Assembly (NCBI GenBank): GCA_026692825.1
Contig: JAPLOC010000497.1
Span: 1-36,675, forward strand
Length of the DNA: 36,675 nt
Direction of reading: 5' to 3'
Source of the DNA: Planctomycetota bacterium
GTDB taxonomy: Bacteria > Planctomycetota > Planctomycetia > Planctomycetales > Planctomycetaceae
Every line of letters begins with the position of its first letter. Position 1 is the stretch's first letter. Shown piece after piece: positions 1 through 9,732 of this stretch. The notes beneath the pieces were generated by a model. It ran no database searches. It was given only the letters and a program-made list of their open reading frames with translations, and was not told the origin of the DNA. Both the position numbers and the translations under genes were made by a program.

Positions 1-563
1 ACCACCCACGGCATGGTGACACATTGGGGCAACAACCCCGTCGAAGGACGCAATTTCGCCAGTGCCGAGCCGATTTGTGGCGAATCTTTCCGCGACGGAG
101 GGACCGCGTCGGACTTCACTTGGGGCGCATGCCGACCGGTGAGGATGTGATGCACACTGGAAAGGTGAGCCGGGTCGTCGTGCGTGACGGAACGGACGAT
201 CGACAATCGTTCCGCATGCTTCGCGAGTCGCGAGAAGTGTTCGGAAACCTGGATTCCGGGGACCGTGGTGGCGATCGGAGCGAATTCGCCGCGGACTTCG
301 GCCGGGGCATTGGGCTTAAGATCCCAGGTGTCGAGGTGGGACGGCCCGCCCCACATGAACATCAGAATACACGCCTTCGCCTTACCAAATCCTGCACCGT
401 CGGACCATTGTTCGAGTGGGTTCGGGAACGCGTGCAGCGGCTGGCCGGAAATCAGACCGGCGGCGGTCACCCCCAACGCGCCGAGTGAACCATATTGCAG
501 CAGCGACCGACGGTTGAACCGTCGTGCGAGTCGCTGAAACTCGTGGCAGGCGAGGTCGTGCAT
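1..563 (-). CDS. DUF1501 domain protein, 5' part only (cut by window edge)
   Basis: The reading frame starts at the ATG whose complement is 561-563 and stays open to base 1, giving about 187 residues with no stop, so the gene continues outside the window. The N-terminus has the sequence RRSLLQYGSLGALGVTAAGL, a twin-Arg-like or 'bacterial Tat' leader typical of DUF1501 proteins. It is followed by ILMFMWGGPSHLDTWDLKP and a later HHILTGRHAP segment, both hallmarks of this sulfatase-like family. In planctomycetes DUF1501 proteins are usually encoded beside DUF1553/cytochrome c proteins and are thought to be exported; their reaction is not established. Any such partner would lie to the left of this window. 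The family call is firm; the function is unknown. Confidence 0.88.
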   Translation of the reverse strand, partial: MHDLACHEFQRLARRFNRRSLLQYGSLGALGVTAAGLISGQPLHAFPNPLEQWSDGAGFGKAKACILMFMWGGPSHLDTWDLKPNAPAEVRGEFAPIATTVPGIQVSEHFSRLAKHAERLSIVRSVTHDDPAHLSSVHHILTGRHAPQVKSDAVPPSRKDSPQIGSALAKLRPSTGLLPQCVTMPWV

Positions 564-736
564 CGGGAGGGGCCTTGGGGGCGGGGGGCGTTTCCCTTTG
601 GATCGAGAATCCAATAAGGAAGACGCCAAGGGGGGTGTACATCATTGTATGCCGACTGGTGGTGACAACTCAATCGCGTCTCGTCACAATGTGAATGACA
701 ACGACCCGAACGAAAGAACGGAAAGGAGGCGGTGCC

Positions 737-1999
737 GTGGCGTCGACTGTGTTTGATGTTTCGCAAGTTACCCCGACAACAAACCCCCTGCCCGAGGTTC
801 CTGTCAAAGAGGCAATCGAATACCTGTTGAATCCCCCTGGGTCGCCAATTGCGCAGTTATTCTCTCGGCACCGAACGCAGTCGGAAAAATCAACCAGTGA
901 GACGAAAAAGCCCATTGAAGCGTGTTCGCGCTACCATGGCCGGATGGTTGCTCATGTCGATCTTCATCCGGTCATCGGTGCCGCACAATTCGCTTTTCAT
1001 TCCCATCGTCCCCTGGTACTCAGCCCCGACATCGTCTGGTTGATGATCGCCCAGGGATTCGCCAGTCATGTCAATGCGAATGCCGAAACGCTGCGTCCAC
1101 AATTGGTCAAACACAGCGGAAAGTGCAAAATCAAGGTCGAACGAAATGATTTCGTAAAGGGCTCTCCCGAAAATCCCTGGACGGAAGTTTTTGACGAATT
1201 TGCCGGTCAAATTCGCGAACATGTCGGGGAAACAACCCACGAACTTTTGCTGCCGACGTTTTCGACCACCGGAGTGGTCGAACGGGCGGCGGCGCAGCTC
1301 GCGATCTTGGAGGCTTTGGCCCCCTTTTTTGAATATGAATTCCATACCATGTGTGGAATCCCGCAAATCGTGCTGGAAGGGACGGCTGACGACTGGGATC
1401 GGTTGGCCGAACGTACCCAGAATCTCGGACAATTTGGCCTGTCCTGGTGGACGGATTCGCTAGCGCCGATCCTGGGCGAATTCTGCGCGGCCGTTCGTGG
1501 CCAAGTGAATTGTCGATTCTGGCAATCCCTCTACAAACGCGACGATGAAAGCGGCGGACCGTACGTGACTGGCTGGATCACATCGTTTTTTCCTTATCTC
1601 AAACACCACCAGACGGGACAGCCCACAATCAAAAACTACAACCTTTCAAGATACAGTGCATCTAGTTCGGCACCAGCCGATGCAACGGAACCGTCGACGC
1701 CTCAGGACCTGCCGTGGGAAATCGGTGGCCCCATGGATCGGTTGCCAAAGAGTGTCCTCGTGGAAATGGCGTTAAGGCGTATTTCCCTGGCAAAAAAAGA
1801 GACTCGCGAATTCGGTGGACGTTGTAGGGTCTCCGATTTCCCCAGCGGGGTGTCCCGGGTACCGTTGCAATGGATGTACTATGGCAGCACATTCCCAATG
1901 GAAATGCTGGGAGGTTTCGTTGGAATCTCGCAAGAGCCAGAATCGCTGCGGTTGCGGCCGGAAATCGGATGGGCGATCCGGGAATCGACGATTGATTGA
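737..1999 (+). CDS. DUF4419 domain-containing protein
   Basis: This is a soluble protein of about 420 residues with no signal peptide or membrane segment. The segment SHRPLVLSPDIVWLMIAQG, the later LPTFSTTG and GWITSFFPYL are the conserved blocks of the DUF4419 family, which is found in bacteria and fungi and has no known biochemical function. The frame is open from an ATG at 695, but GGAGG at 725-729 sits 7 bases before an in-frame GTG at 737, so I prefer the GTG start. The gene stands alone between the divergent DUF1501 gene and the metal island, and a small hairpin follows its stop. An internal Ser/Ala/Pro-rich stretch (about residues 310-330) looks like a linker. The family call is good; the role is unknown. 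Confidence 0.82.
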   Translation: MASTVFDVSQVTPTTNPLPEVPVKEAIEYLLNPPGSPIAQLFSRHRTQSEKSTSETKKPIEACSRYHGRMVAHVDLHPVIGAAQFAFHSHRPLVLSPDIVWLMIAQGFASHVNANAETLRPQLVKHSGKCKIKVERNDFVKGSPENPWTEVFDEFAGQIREHVGETTHELLLPTFSTTGVVERAAAQLAILEALAPFFEYEFHTMCGIPQIVLEGTADDWDRLAERTQNLGQFGLSWWTDSLAPILGEFCAAVRGQVNCRFWQSLYKRDDESGGPYVTGWITSFFPYLKHHQTGQPTIKNYNLSRYSASSSAPADATEPSTPQDLPWEIGGPMDRLPKSVLVEMALRRISLAKKETREFGGRCRVSDFPSGVSRVPLQWMYYGSTFPMEMLGGFVGISQEPESLRLRPEIGWAIRESTID

Positions 2000-2002
2000 T
2001 GC

Positions 2003-2020
2003 CACATCAACAGTGATGTG
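2003..2020 (+). terminator. Small hairpin after the DUF4419 gene
   Basis: CACATCA at 2003-2009 and TGATGTG at 2014-2020 form a perfect 7-bp stem with a 4-base loop, starting 4 bases after the stop codon. No T-tract follows, so it is a weak candidate for a terminator or an mRNA 3'-end stabiliser. Confidence 0.35.
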
Positions 2021-2157
2021 CCGAACGGACTGCTCGAATGAGTACCAGCAAATTTCATCTATCCCTCACGAGCGAATCCGGCGTAGAATGATCTGGACGA
2101 CCAACCGGTCCGCATGTCGCCAAGATCGTGCCGGACCTTGCCCTCACTGAAACCCGC

Positions 2158-2673
2158 ATGGCCTCCCAGGTTCTGACACTGCTACTTGCGATGACGCAGT
2201 TCCTTTCGTGGAACGCGGCACCCTTGTATTTGTGTGTGTCGGAGAGTGGTTTGGTCCGCCTGGATGGTGGGCCTGCCGGTTGTGGTGGATGTGGCCCGAC
2301 GTCTGTCGGGGAAGGCGCGAAGCCGACCTGTGATCACGACCACGAGGGCGGGTGTCAACACGCGCATTCTGGTCACCCGCATTCTAAGGGTCGGCGTTCC
2401 AGTGACCGTGATCACTGGTCGGAGACGTTGGGGAGGGAATCGGGCACGCCGTGTGAATGCGCACATTGGCCGTTACTGGCACAGCAGGACGACCTGGTTC
2501 GCCCCGCCGGCCTGACCGTTGTGACTCCCACCGCGATGAACGCGGCCTGGATCGCTCGCACGGAACACATCCCCGGGCTGGGGACAGGGTCGCGTGGTAT
2601 CGGGTTACGTGGGCGAAGTGGCGATCCGCCGATTCATTGGACGACATGGCAGACGATCGTCCTGCGCTGTTAG
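2158..2673 (+). CDS. Small exported His/Cys-rich protein of the metal island
   Basis: The protein has about 171 residues. It begins with a hydrophobic leader (MASQVLTLLLAMTQFL) that looks like a signal peptide. The next part has the pattern PLYLCVSESG...LDGGPAGCGGCGP, then CDHDHEGGCQHAHSGHPH and a CECAHWPL element. Such His and Cys clusters can bind soft or borderline metals such as Cu, Zn, Co or Ni. An upstream in-frame start at 2128 exists, but the leader only makes sense from 2158. It lies 179 bases before the first efflux adaptor in the same direction, which suggests a periplasmic metal-handling role with that system. I know of no named family; the metal-binding role is inference from composition and context. 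Confidence 0.6.
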   Translation: MASQVLTLLLAMTQFLSWNAAPLYLCVSESGLVRLDGGPAGCGGCGPTSVGEGAKPTCDHDHEGGCQHAHSGHPHSKGRRSSDRDHWSETLGRESGTPCECAHWPLLAQQDDLVRPAGLTVVTPTAMNAAWIARTEHIPGLGTGSRGIGLRGRSGDPPIHWTTWQTIVLRC

Positions 2674-2717
2674 TCGTCGGCTGACAAGCCGCCTCTGCGA
2701 CGCGAACGCCGCATTGC

Positions 2718-2737
2718 GCTCTCCGATACGGGAGAGC
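2718..2737 (+). other. Hairpin in the leader of the efflux operon
   Basis: GCTCTCC at 2718-2724 pairs perfectly with GGAGAGC at 2731-2737 across a 6-base loop. It lies between the His/Cys-rich gene and the first adaptor. No T-run follows. It may be an attenuator, a processing site or a weak terminator; nothing in the sequence decides between these. Confidence 0.3.
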
Positions 2738-2852
2738 ATTACGGGTTCGCTCTCCTCCCTTGGAACCGTCGGCAATCGGGCGTGCGCTCGCTCGTTCGCC
2801 CGTTTGGGTCCGTTGGGATCACGCCATCTCCGCCATGCATCAGGACTCCGTC

Positions 2853-4490
2853 ATGTCCAGCCCCGCGACACCTGCACCACCAGTCCTCACTGGGGAGCGC
2901 GATTCCGCGTCAGCGTCGCTTTGGCCCAAGTCTCCGCGACTTCCCTTCACTCAACGGGTACTCCAATCGTTGCCCGCCCTCCTGGTGCTGGCAACGCTGT
3001 TCGGTGTCCTCGCCTGGGGGCAGCGGCATCATTGGAGAATCCCCAAATTCTCCGCCTGGATCGGGGAACCGACCAGCGACGTCGACGACTGGTGCGCGGA
3101 ACACAGCGTGCCCGAATCGATCTGTGTGGTCTGCGATGAAGACGCCCATCGATCGAAAGGGTACGGCTGGTGTCGCGTTCATGGAATCACCGAATGCCCA
3201 TACGAACATCCCGATGTCCCCCAACTGGAGGAACCGTTGGCGGTCGCTCCCGATCGAATCGAACAGATCGACGCGGCGCTGCGTTTGCGCCCCCGGCCGG
3301 CGAACAACAGCCGGTGCAAGACCCACGAGCGGCAGATTCAGGTCGCCACGCCTGAGACCCTGACCAAACTCGGCGTTTCAACCGAGCCGGCGGCGGCGGT
3401 CTCCATCGTGGAGTCAATTGAGGTCACGGGAGAGGTGACCTTCAATCAAAACCACACCGCACACCTTTCGAGCCGGGTGCCTGGCGTGATCTGGCAGGTT
3501 CAACGACAAATCGGCGAGGCGGTCAAACCCGGAGATGTGCTGTTGCTGGTCGACGCCGGCGACGTGGGGGCCGCGAAGAGCGAGTTTCTCAAGTCGCTGG
3601 GGGAGACCGGCCTGAAGCGGCGAGTCCACGACCGACTCGCGGCTCTCGCGGGTAAAGGTTCCATTCCGGGTCGACAGGTCCAGGAAGCGGAGGCTGCCGT
3701 TCAAGAGTCGGAGATTCGCTTGCTCGCCGCGCGGGAAGCGCTGGTCAATCTTGGTCTGCCGATCGCGTTAGAAACATTCGAGAAACTGACGATCGACGAA
3801 GCATCGCGACAGCTTCGGTTTCTGGGCATTCCGCACGAGTTGATCTCCGCGCTGGAAACACAGGGTGCGAGTTCCAGTCTGATTCCGGTGCGATCGCCGA
3901 TCGAAGGGGTGTTGGTGGAACATCACGCCGTCGTGGGTGAGGTGGTCGATACCACAACGCGACTTTGCACCGTCGCCGACCGGAGCCAATTGTGGGTGAC
4001 GGTCGACGTTCCCCAGCATGAAGCCCGATTCGTGAAACCAGGGCAAAAGCTGCTGTTTCACTCCGACGGGGGCGAAGGGGATTTCACGGGATCGATTGAC
4101 TGGATCGCGGATTCCATCGATCCGGACACCCGGATGTTGAAAGTGCGGGCTGAGGTCCGCAACGACGCGCGACAAGTGAAAGCCAAGTCGTTCGGCGCGG
4201 GCCGGATTGTGCTGCGCGAGGATTCCCAGGCGGTCGTCGTGCCGAACGAGGCGGTTCACTCGGAAGGGTGCTGCACCATTGTCTTCGTGCGGCATCGCGA
4301 CTTTCTCAAACCCGATTCCCCCCGACTGTTCGAGATCCGAAAAGTTCGTACCGGGGTAAGGACGGCGACTCACACCGAATTGATCGCGGGGCTGTTGCCG
4401 GGGGAGGTCATTGCCACACAGGGGAGCGAAGCGCTCCGTGTCGAATTGCTCAAAGGCAACCTGGGTGACGGTTGCGGGTGCGCCCACTGA
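2853..4490 (+). CDS. Efflux RND periplasmic adaptor (CusB/CzcB type) with N-terminal Cys/His module
   Basis: This is a membrane-fusion protein of about 545 residues that would link an RND pump to an outer-membrane channel. A transmembrane anchor lies near residues 35-50 (LPALLVLATLFGVLAW). Residues 79-94 carry DWCAEHSVPESICVVC, and a partial second copy (WCRVHGITEC) follows at about 106-115. The barrel-sandwich/lipoyl half-motifs are visible (SSRVPGVIWQV...GDVLLLVDAGDV and later PVRSPIEGVLVEHHAVVGEVV), split by an alpha-helical hairpin. A beta-barrel and a membrane-proximal domain complete it. The extreme C-terminus GCGCAH adds two Cys and a His. I chose ATG 2853 because AGGA sits 7 bases upstream; ATG 2835 is possible. 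The reading frame is intact, unlike the next gene. Its stop overlaps the next start as TGATG. Confidence 0.9.
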   Translation: MSSPATPAPPVLTGERDSASASLWPKSPRLPFTQRVLQSLPALLVLATLFGVLAWGQRHHWRIPKFSAWIGEPTSDVDDWCAEHSVPESICVVCDEDAHRSKGYGWCRVHGITECPYEHPDVPQLEEPLAVAPDRIEQIDAALRLRPRPANNSRCKTHERQIQVATPETLTKLGVSTEPAAAVSIVESIEVTGEVTFNQNHTAHLSSRVPGVIWQVQRQIGEAVKPGDVLLLVDAGDVGAAKSEFLKSLGETGLKRRVHDRLAALAGKGSIPGRQVQEAEAAVQESEIRLLAAREALVNLGLPIALETFEKLTIDEASRQLRFLGIPHELISALETQGASSSLIPVRSPIEGVLVEHHAVVGEVVDTTTRLCTVADRSQLWVTVDVPQHEARFVKPGQKLLFHSDGGEGDFTGSIDWIADSIDPDTRMLKVRAEVRNDARQVKAKSFGAGRIVLREDSQAVVVPNEAVHSEGCCTIVFVRHRDFLKPDSPRLFEIRKVRTGVRTATHTELIAGLLPGEVIATQGSEALRVELLKGNLGDGCGCAH

Positions 4491-5906
4491 TGAATCTCGC
4501 TACTACAACGTCAACAATTGAAAAGTCACCCGGTTCGTCGCTGGTTCGTCGGGGACTGTCGGCGTTTTCCACGGCGCTGGTTTGGATTTCCCTCGGCGGA
4601 TTCGCCTGGTGGGGGCATCTCACCGACTGGAAGTTTTCGCCGACGTCGTCGAATCGGTCCATGAGTGCCGATCCGTCCGACTGGTGTGGAGACCACGGTG
4701 TCCCAAAGTCGATTTGCGTAAACTGCCAGAATCCGCAGGAAACGTTCATTCAATTCGCGAGTGTCGAGGCCTTCGAAAAATCGGGAATCGAGATCGACGT
4801 TGTCGCGCAGCAGGAGGTCACCGAGAGTTTGCTTGTCCCGGGGGAAGTCTCGTTCGACCCGTCACGAACCGCGCACCAGCCGGGTATCGGGGACGACTTG
4901 GCGTGTCCGCAAACATCTGGGTGACCGGGTCGAAGCGGGGGACGTACTCCTCCTGGTCGACGCCCACGATGTTGGGAAGGCGAAGAGCGAATTCGTTCAG
5001 GCGATCTCCAGCGTGCGACTCAAGCAGGGGTTGGTCGACCGACTTGCGCCGCTCGCCGAGACGGGCGCGGCCCCCGCCCGACAGATCATCGAAGCCGAGG
5101 CGGCGTTGCGCGCGGCCGAGCTGCGCCAACTGGCGGCGCAGGAGACGCTGTCCAACCTGGGGTTTCGAATTCGTGGCGAGCAATTCGCTCAGACTCCCGT
5201 CAACGACATCTTGAAGGAGTTGAAATTCCTGGGAATCCCCACCGGGGAAGTGACGGACATCGACCAGGAAACGGCGAGTTCCAACTTGATCCCCGTGCGA
5301 TCCCCGATCGCGGGAATCGTGGTCGCCGCCGACGCGGTGGTGGGGGAAGTGGTGGGAGCGACGTCACCTTTGTTTACAGTCGCCGACCGGAACCGACTGT
5401 GGGTGACACTCGAAGTCCCCCAGAAAGAGATTCGCAAAATCCAGATGGGTCAGAAAATCCGTTTTCGTCCCGACGGTGTGGAGAAAGAACTGAACGGGGT
5501 GGTGCAGTGGATCGCTGACACAGTGGACGAACGCACGCGCACCTTGCGGGTGCGTGCCGAGGTCGAAAACAATTCGCTGCAGATCAAAGCGGGAGCGTTT
5601 GGCACCGGACAGATTGTACTGAGGGAAACCGCCGATGCGGTTGTTGTCCCGCAGTCGGCGATCCACGGACGTGGTGATTCACAATTCGTGTTTGTGCGAA
5701 ACCCCGATTTCCTCAAAGCGGGTGGACTGAAGACCTTCGCCGTCCGACCGATTCAGGTCGGAGTCTCCACAACAGGCGGCGTGCAGGTCGTGAAGGGACT
5801 GGCGGCGGACGAGGTGATCGCCACGACCGGCAGTGAGTCGCTGAGATCGCGATTGAGCCAGCAACTGCCCAAACGTCGGGCAAAGCCATTGTCGCCATCC
5901 AGTTAA
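4490..5906 (+). pseudogene. Second RND periplasmic adaptor, frameshifted near 4877
   Basis: This is a paralogue of the preceding adaptor, starting at the ATG of the TGATG overlap (4490). The first frame gives a membrane anchor, a DWCGDHGVPKSICVNC module at residues 64-79 and the first barrel strands up to DPSRTAH. It then runs into nonsense and a stop at 4922-4924. The next frame picks up at base 4878 with SRVSGTTWRVRKHLGDRVEAGD and continues as a good adaptor to 5906, matching the first adaptor along its length. One C (4877) is extra, or two bases are missing, compared with the paralogue, which reads AHLSSRVPG here. No slippery heptamer is visible, so programmed frameshifting is unlikely. 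Either the gene is inactive or this is a local sequence error. Confidence 0.85.
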
Positions 5907-6003
5907 CGGGTTGCCTGCCGTCTCAAGCTGGACTCGAACTGCAAGGGTTTGAGTTCGGCATCCGTCTCCCCGATCGCTGTGTTTGCCCACGTCACAGGTC
6001 CAC

Positions 6004-9000
6004 ATGCTCAACTGGCTGATTGAAGCGTCTCTCAAGCATCGCGCGATGGTGATTTTCATCACCCTCGCAGTGGCGGTGTTCGGCTTTCTTTCGCTCAAGC
6101 GGCTGGACATTGACGCCTTCCCCGACACGACACCGGTGATGGTGCAGATCAACACCACCGCGCCGGCACTCAATCCTGAAGAGGTCGAACGGCAGATCAC
6201 ATTTCCCATCGAGCAATCTCTCGGCGGAATGCGGAATCTCATTGCGTTACGCTCTGTTTCGAAGTTTGGGCTTTCGCAGGTGACGGTTGTCTTCGCCGAC
6301 GGAACCGAAATCTATTTCGCCCGGCAGTTGATCACCGAACGGCTCTCGACCGTTGAACTCCCGGCAGGGATCGCCCGTCCCAAAATGGGGCCGGTGTCGA
6401 GTGGACTGGGTGAAGTCTTCCATTACGTCGTCCAGCCGACCGAAGACCTTTCCGGTCTGCCAGTCGAGGAACGGCAGAGTCGACTGACCGAAATCCGAAC
6501 CGTTCACGACTGGGTCATCAAGCCGGCGCTGCGAACTGTCGCGGGGACCGCCGAGATCAACAGTTGGGGGGGCTTCGAGAAGCAGTATCAGGTGCGCATC
6601 GATCCGCGCCGGCTGATCCAATTCGATCTGACATTCGAGCAGGTGGTGACTGCGGTCGAGAAGAACAACCGCAACATTGGCGGAGGGAACATCACTGTCG
6701 GGAGTCAGATGCAGTTGGTCCACGGTATGGGGCGGACTGTCAATGTGGAGCAGATCGGGAACATTGTCTGTGCCGCCAAGGAGGGGGTTCCGATTCGGGT
6801 GAAAGATGTCGCCGATGTGGAGATCGGCCACGAAATCCGGCGAGGGGCGGTGACCGCCGACGGGCAGGGAGAAGTGGTTTTGGGACTTGGCTTTATGCTG
6901 ATGGGGGAAAACAGCCACGTAGTCACCCGCCAACTCAAACAGAAGCTCGAGGAAGTGAGTCACTCGCTGCCGGCGGGCATGGAAGTTGTGCCGGTCTATG
7001 ACCGAACCGAATTGGTCTGTTTCTGTTTCTCGGGAATCTGCGGGCGGCGGCGGTTGTCGCGTTGGCGATTCCGCTGTCGATGCTGTGCGCGTTCTCGGGG
7101 ATGCTGCAGGTCGGAATCGCGGCCAGTCTGCTCAGTCTCGGCGCGCTCGACTTTGGAATGATCGTCGACAGCTCGGTCGTGATGGTTGAAAACTGCGTGA
7201 GGCACATCGCCCATGGCGATCTTGACCGGCGGAGCAAGCTCGATGTGATCCGCGATGCCGCCCTCGAAGTTCGCAAGCCAACCTTGTTTGGCGAACTGAT
7301 CATCATGATTGTCTATCTGCCGATCCTCACGCTCGAGGGGATTGAAGGAAAGCTTTTCCGACCGATGGCGCTGACGGTGATCTTCGCCTTGCTCGGCTCG
7401 ATGGTCTTGTCGATGACCTTCATCCCTGTGCTGGCAAGTCTGGCGCTGCCGCGTCGCATTCGCGAGACGACGCCCCTGTTCATGAAGATCGCGCACGCTC
7501 TGCACAACCCAATTTTGCGACTCTGCATGACACACAAAGTCGCGGTGCTGGGAACAGCGGCGACCGTACTGCTGGTGGCGTTCGGCATGATCGCACCGCA
7601 ACTGGGGGCGGAGTTCATTCCCCGACTCTCGGAAGGTGCGATTGCCATCAGCGTGGTCCGACTGGCGGGGACCGATCTGAGTGAGTCGGTCCGCGGCAAC
7701 ACGCAACTCGAAAAGACGCTGCTGGCGGCATTTCCTGATGAGATTCGACATACGTGGAGTCGCATCGGGTCGGCCGAAATCGCGACCGACCCGATGGGGG
7801 TTGAACTGACCGACCTGTTCATCAGCCTCACCCCGCGATCCCAATGGACCCGGGCCAAAACCCAGACGGAACTAGTCGAACGGATGGAACGCGAGCTGCG
7901 GGAACTGCCTGGACTCAAACTGGCGTTCACGCAGCCAATCGAATTGCGGATGAACGAAATGATCTCCGGCAGTCGGTTGGATGTGGTGGTCAAACTGTTT
8001 GGCGACGATTTGACGCTGCTGGCACAAAAGGCCCACGAAATCGAGCATGTCCTCCAGTCGATTCCCGGGGGAGCGGATATCTCGGTCGAGCAGATCACCG
8101 GGCAGCCGATTCTTCAAATTCGAATCGACCAAGACGCGATCGCGCGGTACGGGGTCGCCGCCAGCGATGTCCTCGACGTCGTGGAGGCGATAGGCAGCCG
8201 GCCGGTCGGCGATGTGACCGAGGGGCAACTGCGGTTTCCACTGGTCGTGCGACTGCCCGAGTCGATCCGTCAGACACCCGAGGCGATCGGCGGGATCCTC
8301 ATTCCGACCGCGTCGGGGGAACGGTTGCCATTGTCCAGCCTGGCGAAGATCGAGACGGTCGAGGGGCCATCCACAATCACCCGGGAATGGGGACAACGCC
8401 GCATCGGAGTCTCATGCAACGTGCGGGGGCGGGACATGATTGGCTTTGTCGCCGAGGCGCGCCGCGCGGTCGAAGAACGAGTGCCGCTCCCCTCGGGAAG
8501 ATACCGGGTGGAATGGGGCGGGCAGTTTGAACATTTTGACAGCGCGCGATTGCGGCTGCTGATTGTGGTTCCCGCAGCGGTCGTGCTGATTTTCACGCTG
8601 TTGTTTCTCACCTACCGCAACGTGTTTGATTCCGCCCGAGTATTGACCGGTGTGCCACTTGGCTGGGTCGGGGGGATTATCGCGTTGTGGCTGCGAGACA
8701 TGCCGTTTTCGATCTCGGCGGCGATTGGATTCATCGCGATGTCGGGGGTCGCGGTCCTGGACGATATGATTCTGGTTTCGTACATCCGACAACTCCGGGG
8801 CCAGGGAATGCGCCGGGACGACGCGGTGCGCGAAGCCGCCGTCACGCGATTGCGACCGGTCCTCATGACCACATTGGTCGCCAGTCTGGGATTTCTGCCG
8901 ATGGCGCTCAGTTCCGGAATGGGGGCCGAGGTGCAACGGCCGCTCGCGACCGTCGTCATTGGCGGAGTGATCAGCGCGATGGTGATGTCGCTGTTAGTCA

Positions 9001-9158
9001 TTCGCGTCTTGTACGTGGTCTTCGACACGATCGCGCATTTCGGTCGCTGGATCTGCCGCCGACTGTTTGGCCTGACTGACAAGCAACTGGTCTGGCTGTT
9101 CGGCGAGAACTGGGATGCGATGGAGGAGCCTGCCAAACCCGACACATCGCACGGATGA
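6004..9158 (+). pseudogene. Heavy-metal RND pump (CzcA/CusA family), broken frame with internal deletion near 7017
   Basis: This is the inner-membrane proton-driven pump of a tripartite metal exporter. It starts at ATG 6004 (MLNWLIEASLKHRAMV). TM1, the FPDTTPVMVQI block and the first porter domains read in one frame to YDRTELV at 7017. The frame is then lost. The next frame resumes at 7017 with LFLFLGNLRAAAVVALAIPL. CzcA relatives have about 20 more residues between these two points, including the start of TM2, so a piece of about 62 bases seems to be missing. Downstream everything reads through to 9158. The TM4 element is LGALDFGMIVDSSVVMVEN, with the DFG-x3-D-x6-E pattern of divalent-cation pumps rather than the Cu/Ag type. 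In TM10, VLDDMILVS replaces the usual VLNG. Combined length is about 1051 residues. A functional pump is unlikely as written. Confidence 0.87.
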
Positions 9159-9282
9159 GCCGTCATCATTTCCGCGAACCAGATCAACCCCGGCTTGCGG
9201 CCGCACGCAATTTCATTGAACGCCATTTCACTGACCTTTCGCGTTACACTTCTCACACAACACTTTTGAACGGAGTCCCCCC

Positions 9283-9732
9283 ATGTCGAACAACATTCGC
9301 TTTCTGTTGATGCCCGGGTTGCTGCTGTCGCTGGCCGTTTTCGCCTCCGGCTGCGGTAATCCGTCTCCCGCACCGACGGGAACCGCCAATTCCAGCTCTG
9401 CCCCGAACGCGAAGGAGAAGTCGTCTCCACACGCCGAAGCCGGCCACGAACATGACGGTCATGATCACGACGGTCATGACCACGACGAGGGGACCGGCGA
9501 CACGGCACACTCTGGATGGTGGTGCGATGAGCATGGAATCCCGGAGGCGGTCTGCAGCATGTGCAGCCCCAAAGTCGCGTTACAGTTTCAGAAGAAGGGA
9601 GACTGGTGCGAGGAACACGATCGGGCGAAGTCGCAGTGCTTTGTCTGCGACCCCGGTTTGAAAGAGAAATTCGCCAAACAGTACCGCGCGAAGTACGGCA
9701 AAGAACCCCCCGCGATTGAAGACCATGAGTGA
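9283..9732 (+). CDS. His-rich lipoprotein with two WC-x2-H...C-x2-C modules
   Basis: This is a 149-residue protein. Its signal peptide ends in a lipobox-like ASGC (Cys24), so it should be a lipoprotein. Residues 55-68 are a repeated His-Asp tract (EHDGHDHDGHDHDE), a typical low-affinity metal sponge. Two Cys/His modules follow: WWCDEHGIPEAVCSMC at 79-94 and DWCEEHDRAKSQCFVC at 107-122. The same module is found in both efflux adaptors upstream. The last 8 bases overlap the start of the CDF gene, so the two are probably co-translated. A periplasmic metal-binding or metal-delivery role beside the RND and CDF exporters is inference from composition and context. The intact frame contrasts with its neighbours. 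Confidence 0.8.
   Translation: MSNNIRFLLMPGLLLSLAVFASGCGNPSPAPTGTANSSSAPNAKEKSSPHAEAGHEHDGHDHDGHDHDEGTGDTAHSGWWCDEHGIPEAVCSMCSPKVALQFQKKGDWCEEHDRAKSQCFVCDPGLKEKFAKQYRAKYGKEPPAIEDHE

Noticed and set aside
7010..7025. Programmed frameshift in the RND pump
   Set aside because: No slippery heptamer, and about 20 conserved residues are missing at the junction, which frameshifting would not explain.
9450..9490. CRISPR-like short repeats in the lipoprotein gene
   Set aside because: The repeats encode the His-Asp tract in frame, with no spacers.
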